Assembly (NCBI RefSeq): GCF_040610475.1
Contig: NZ_JBEXMJ010000001.1
Location: forward strand, 434,001-498,000
Reading direction: 5' to 3'
DNA length: 64,000 nt
Origin: Actinopolymorpha sp. NPDC004070
GTDB taxonomy: Bacteria > Actinomycetota > Actinomycetes > Propionibacteriales > Actinopolymorphaceae
The position numbers and the translations under genes were made by a program. This document shows positions 62,903-64,000 of this stretch, piece after piece. The stretch's first letter is position 1. Each line of letters starts with the position of its first letter. Below the pieces are notes generated by a model. That model worked only from the letters and a program-made list of their open reading frames with translations. It had not been told where the DNA came from and searched no databases.

Positions 62903-63355
62903 TCACTGGCCGATGCCGCGGCAGGGCCGGCGGCGAAGGGCGGCGGTGTAGTCCGACGGCGCGCCGGCGTGGTCTGCGGCGTCGGCGAGGATGCCGAGGT
63001 AGCGGGCCGACGGCAGGCCGCCCTCGAACGCGTCCAGTACGTAACTGGTCGCGGACACTCCGCCGTCGAGGGTCTGCACCCACACCCTGACCTTGCGGTA
63101 GAGGCCGAGGGTGGCGCCCTCGAACTCGTCCAGCCTGGCCTCGTCCGCCGGCGCGAGGTCGTACAGCGCCACGAAGACCTCCGAGACCGGGTCCTCCACC
63201 ACCGTGGGCAGCGCGCCTTCCCAGCCGTGGTCCTCCCCGCCGAACGTCAGCCGCCAGCCGGTCATCCAGCCGGTGCCGCGAAGGGGAGAATGCGGGCAGC
63301 GCACGGCCATCTCCTGGGGGCTGAGATTGGCCGCGTAGGCGGCGTACAGGGTCAC
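62903..63355 (-). CDS. Gamma-glutamylcyclotransferase-like protein
   Basis: 150 residues. The fold begins [10 protein letters not shown], equivalent to the Y-G-S-N-L substrate loop of the family, and the catalytic Glu is likely in [10 protein letters not shown] near residue 77. The family releases 5-oxoproline from gamma-glutamyl compounds, but many bacterial members are untested. The GTG at 63355 follows a TACCCT box by 8 bases. It is divergent from lpdA across 52 bases, with both promoters nearly back to back. Confidence 0.75.
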   Translation of the reverse strand: MTLYAAYAANLSPQEMAVRCPHSPLRGTGWMTGWRLTFGGEDHGWEGALPTVVEDPVSEVFVALYDLAPADEARLDEFEGATLGLYRKVRVWVQTLDGGVSATSYVLDAFEGGLPSARYLGILADAADHAGAPSDYTAALRRRPCRGIGQ

Positions 63356-63363
63356 GGATGCCG

Positions 63364-63369
63364 AGGGTA
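63364..63369 (-). promoter_or_regulatory. -10 box TACCCT of the cyclotransferase-like gene
   Basis: The complement reads TACCCT, 8 bases before the GTG at 63355, so the transcript is probably leaderless. Confidence 0.5.
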
Positions 63370-63393
63370 CCCGGCGGGTGAAACGGCGTGGGG

Positions 63394-63399
63394 GAGAAT
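63394..63399 (+). promoter_or_regulatory. -10 box GAGAAT of lpdA, probably leaderless
   Basis: GAGAAT ends 8 bases before GTG 63408; no ribosome binding site is present. Confidence 0.4.
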
Positions 63400-63407
63400 A
63401 GGGTCCC

Positions 63408-64000
63408 GTGACCCGTGTCGTGATCGTCGGAGGCGGACCCGGCGGCTATGAGGCCGCCCTGGTCGCAGCCCAGCTCGGAGCCGAAGTGTGCGTCGTCGAC
63501 CGGGACGGGCTGGGTGGTTCGGCCGTCCTGACCGACTGCGTGCCCAGCAAGACGCTGGTGGCGACCGCTGAGGTGATCAACCAGGTCCGCGAGTCCGGCG
63601 AGCTCGGTGTCCGGATCGGCCGGTCCGCGCCCGATTCGGGCGATGTGAGCGACGTGAGCACCGACATCGCCAAGGTCAACGCCCGGGTGAAGGCCCTGGC
63701 CCACAACCAGTCCGAGGACGTCGGCCGCGCCCTGCAGCGCGAGGGCGTGCGGGTGGTGCGCGGATCCGGCCGGATGGCCGGTCCGGACCGCGTGGCGGTC
63801 ACACTGGCCGACGGGGGTACGGAGGAGCTGGCGGCCGACGTCGTACTCCTGGCCACCGGCGCCCGGCCGCGGATCCTGCCCGACGCCGAGCCCGACGGCG
63901 AGCGGATCCTGACCTGGGACCAGGTGTACGAGCTCGACGAGCTCCCCGAACGGCTGGTCGTGGTCGGCTCGGGCGTCACCGGTGCGGAGTTCGCCGGCGC
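63408..64000 (+). CDS. lpdA: LpdA-type NAD(P)H:quinone reductase flavoprotein (3' end beyond the window)
   Basis: The first 197 codons are visible. The FAD-binding start is VVIVGGGPGGYEAA. The redox segment reads GGSAVLTDCVPSKT: the first Cys of the C-x4-C disulfide of lipoamide dehydrogenases is replaced by Ala. The same change occurs in M. tuberculosis LpdA (Rv3303c), a quinone reductase, so a disulfide-reducing role is excluded. A second dinucleotide-binding start, VVVGSGVTGAEFAG, is at the window edge. GTG 63408 is chosen from the fold start and the GAGAAT box. In M. tuberculosis lpdA also lies near deoD and pmmB. Confidence 0.9.
   Translation, partial: MTRVVIVGGGPGGYEAALVAAQLGAEVCVVDRDGLGGSAVLTDCVPSKTLVATAEVINQVRESGELGVRIGRSAPDSGDVSDVSTDIAKVNARVKALAHNQSEDVGRALQREGVRVVRGSGRMAGPDRVAVTLADGGTEELAADVVLLATGARPRILPDAEPDGERILTWDQVYELDELPERLVVVGSGVTGAEFAG

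Overview
This is a 64 kb piece of a high-GC actinobacterial chromosome. The evidence is strong G/C bias at third codon positions, many GTG starts, TANNNT -10 boxes lying 6-10 bases before start codons (leaderless transcripts), and actinobacteria-typical genes: DUF6350 beside purN, an SCO4848-type membrane protein, DUF3017 and an LpdA-type flavoprotein. Gene order (pcrA, M23 peptidase, B12-binding small subunit, sucCD, purNH, mdh, trpS, dacC, mutase, nucleoside transporter, cdd/deoA/add, deoC, pgm, pnp) is what I remember of the conserved core of Streptomyces and its relatives. A Nocardioides, Kribbella or Actinopolymorpha-like organism would fit; I cannot name the species.

Layout. 1-3.1 kb: 3' end of a large secreted protein (propeller plus malectin), a decayed subtilase fragment, and a polysaccharide deacetylase. 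3.3-6.2 kb: an orphan family-5 solute-binding lipoprotein and a hexapeptide-repeat protein. 6.3-13.2 kb: pcrA helicase, an M23 peptidase on the opposite strand, a B12-binding mutase subunit, and sucCD. 13.3-17.4 kb: an ECF sigma factor coupled to a membrane sensor-like protein, a DUF6350 protein and a Gly-rich membrane protein. 17.5-23.6 kb: purNH, a hydrolase, DUF3017, mdh and icd. 23.7-30.7 kb: a small conserved unknown, an enolase-superfamily enzyme, and a minus-strand galTEK operon that continues into a formylglycine-generating enzyme and a phosphodiesterase-like enzyme. 31-39 kb: CNNM/CorC protein, trpS, 2'-5' RNA ligase-like protein, YihY, a D,D-carboxypeptidase, a PLP dehydratase and two small unknowns. 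39-43 kb: a regulator overlapping an acyl-CoA mutase large subunit, then an M20 amidohydrolase. 43.4-62.9 kb: nucleoside uptake and salvage genes. The right end holds a gamma-glutamylcyclotransferase-like gene and the start of lpdA.

How the parts work together. The BMP-type binding protein, double ATPase and two permeases should import nucleosides. Cdd and Add deaminate them, and DeoA and PNP phosphorolyse them to (deoxy)ribose-1-phosphate. A hexose/pentose phosphomutase could convert that to the 5-phosphate. DeoC splits deoxyribose-5-phosphate into glyceraldehyde-3-phosphate and acetaldehyde, and the adjacent aldehyde dehydrogenase can oxidise the acetaldehyde. The mutase large subunit (40 kb) has no cobalamin domain, and the free cobalamin-binding subunit sits at 10 kb directly before sucCD. 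Together they could make succinyl-CoA that feeds SucCD and Mdh.

No tRNA, rRNA, CRISPR array, transposase or phage gene was recognised. Most of the window is conserved core. The least explained items are the deoC-ALDH-pseudoALDH-unknown operon, the regulator fused by overlap to the mutase, the FGE/phosphodiesterase tail of the gal operon, and short tandem repeats anchored on stop codons. All calls come from reading the sequence; no database search was run.
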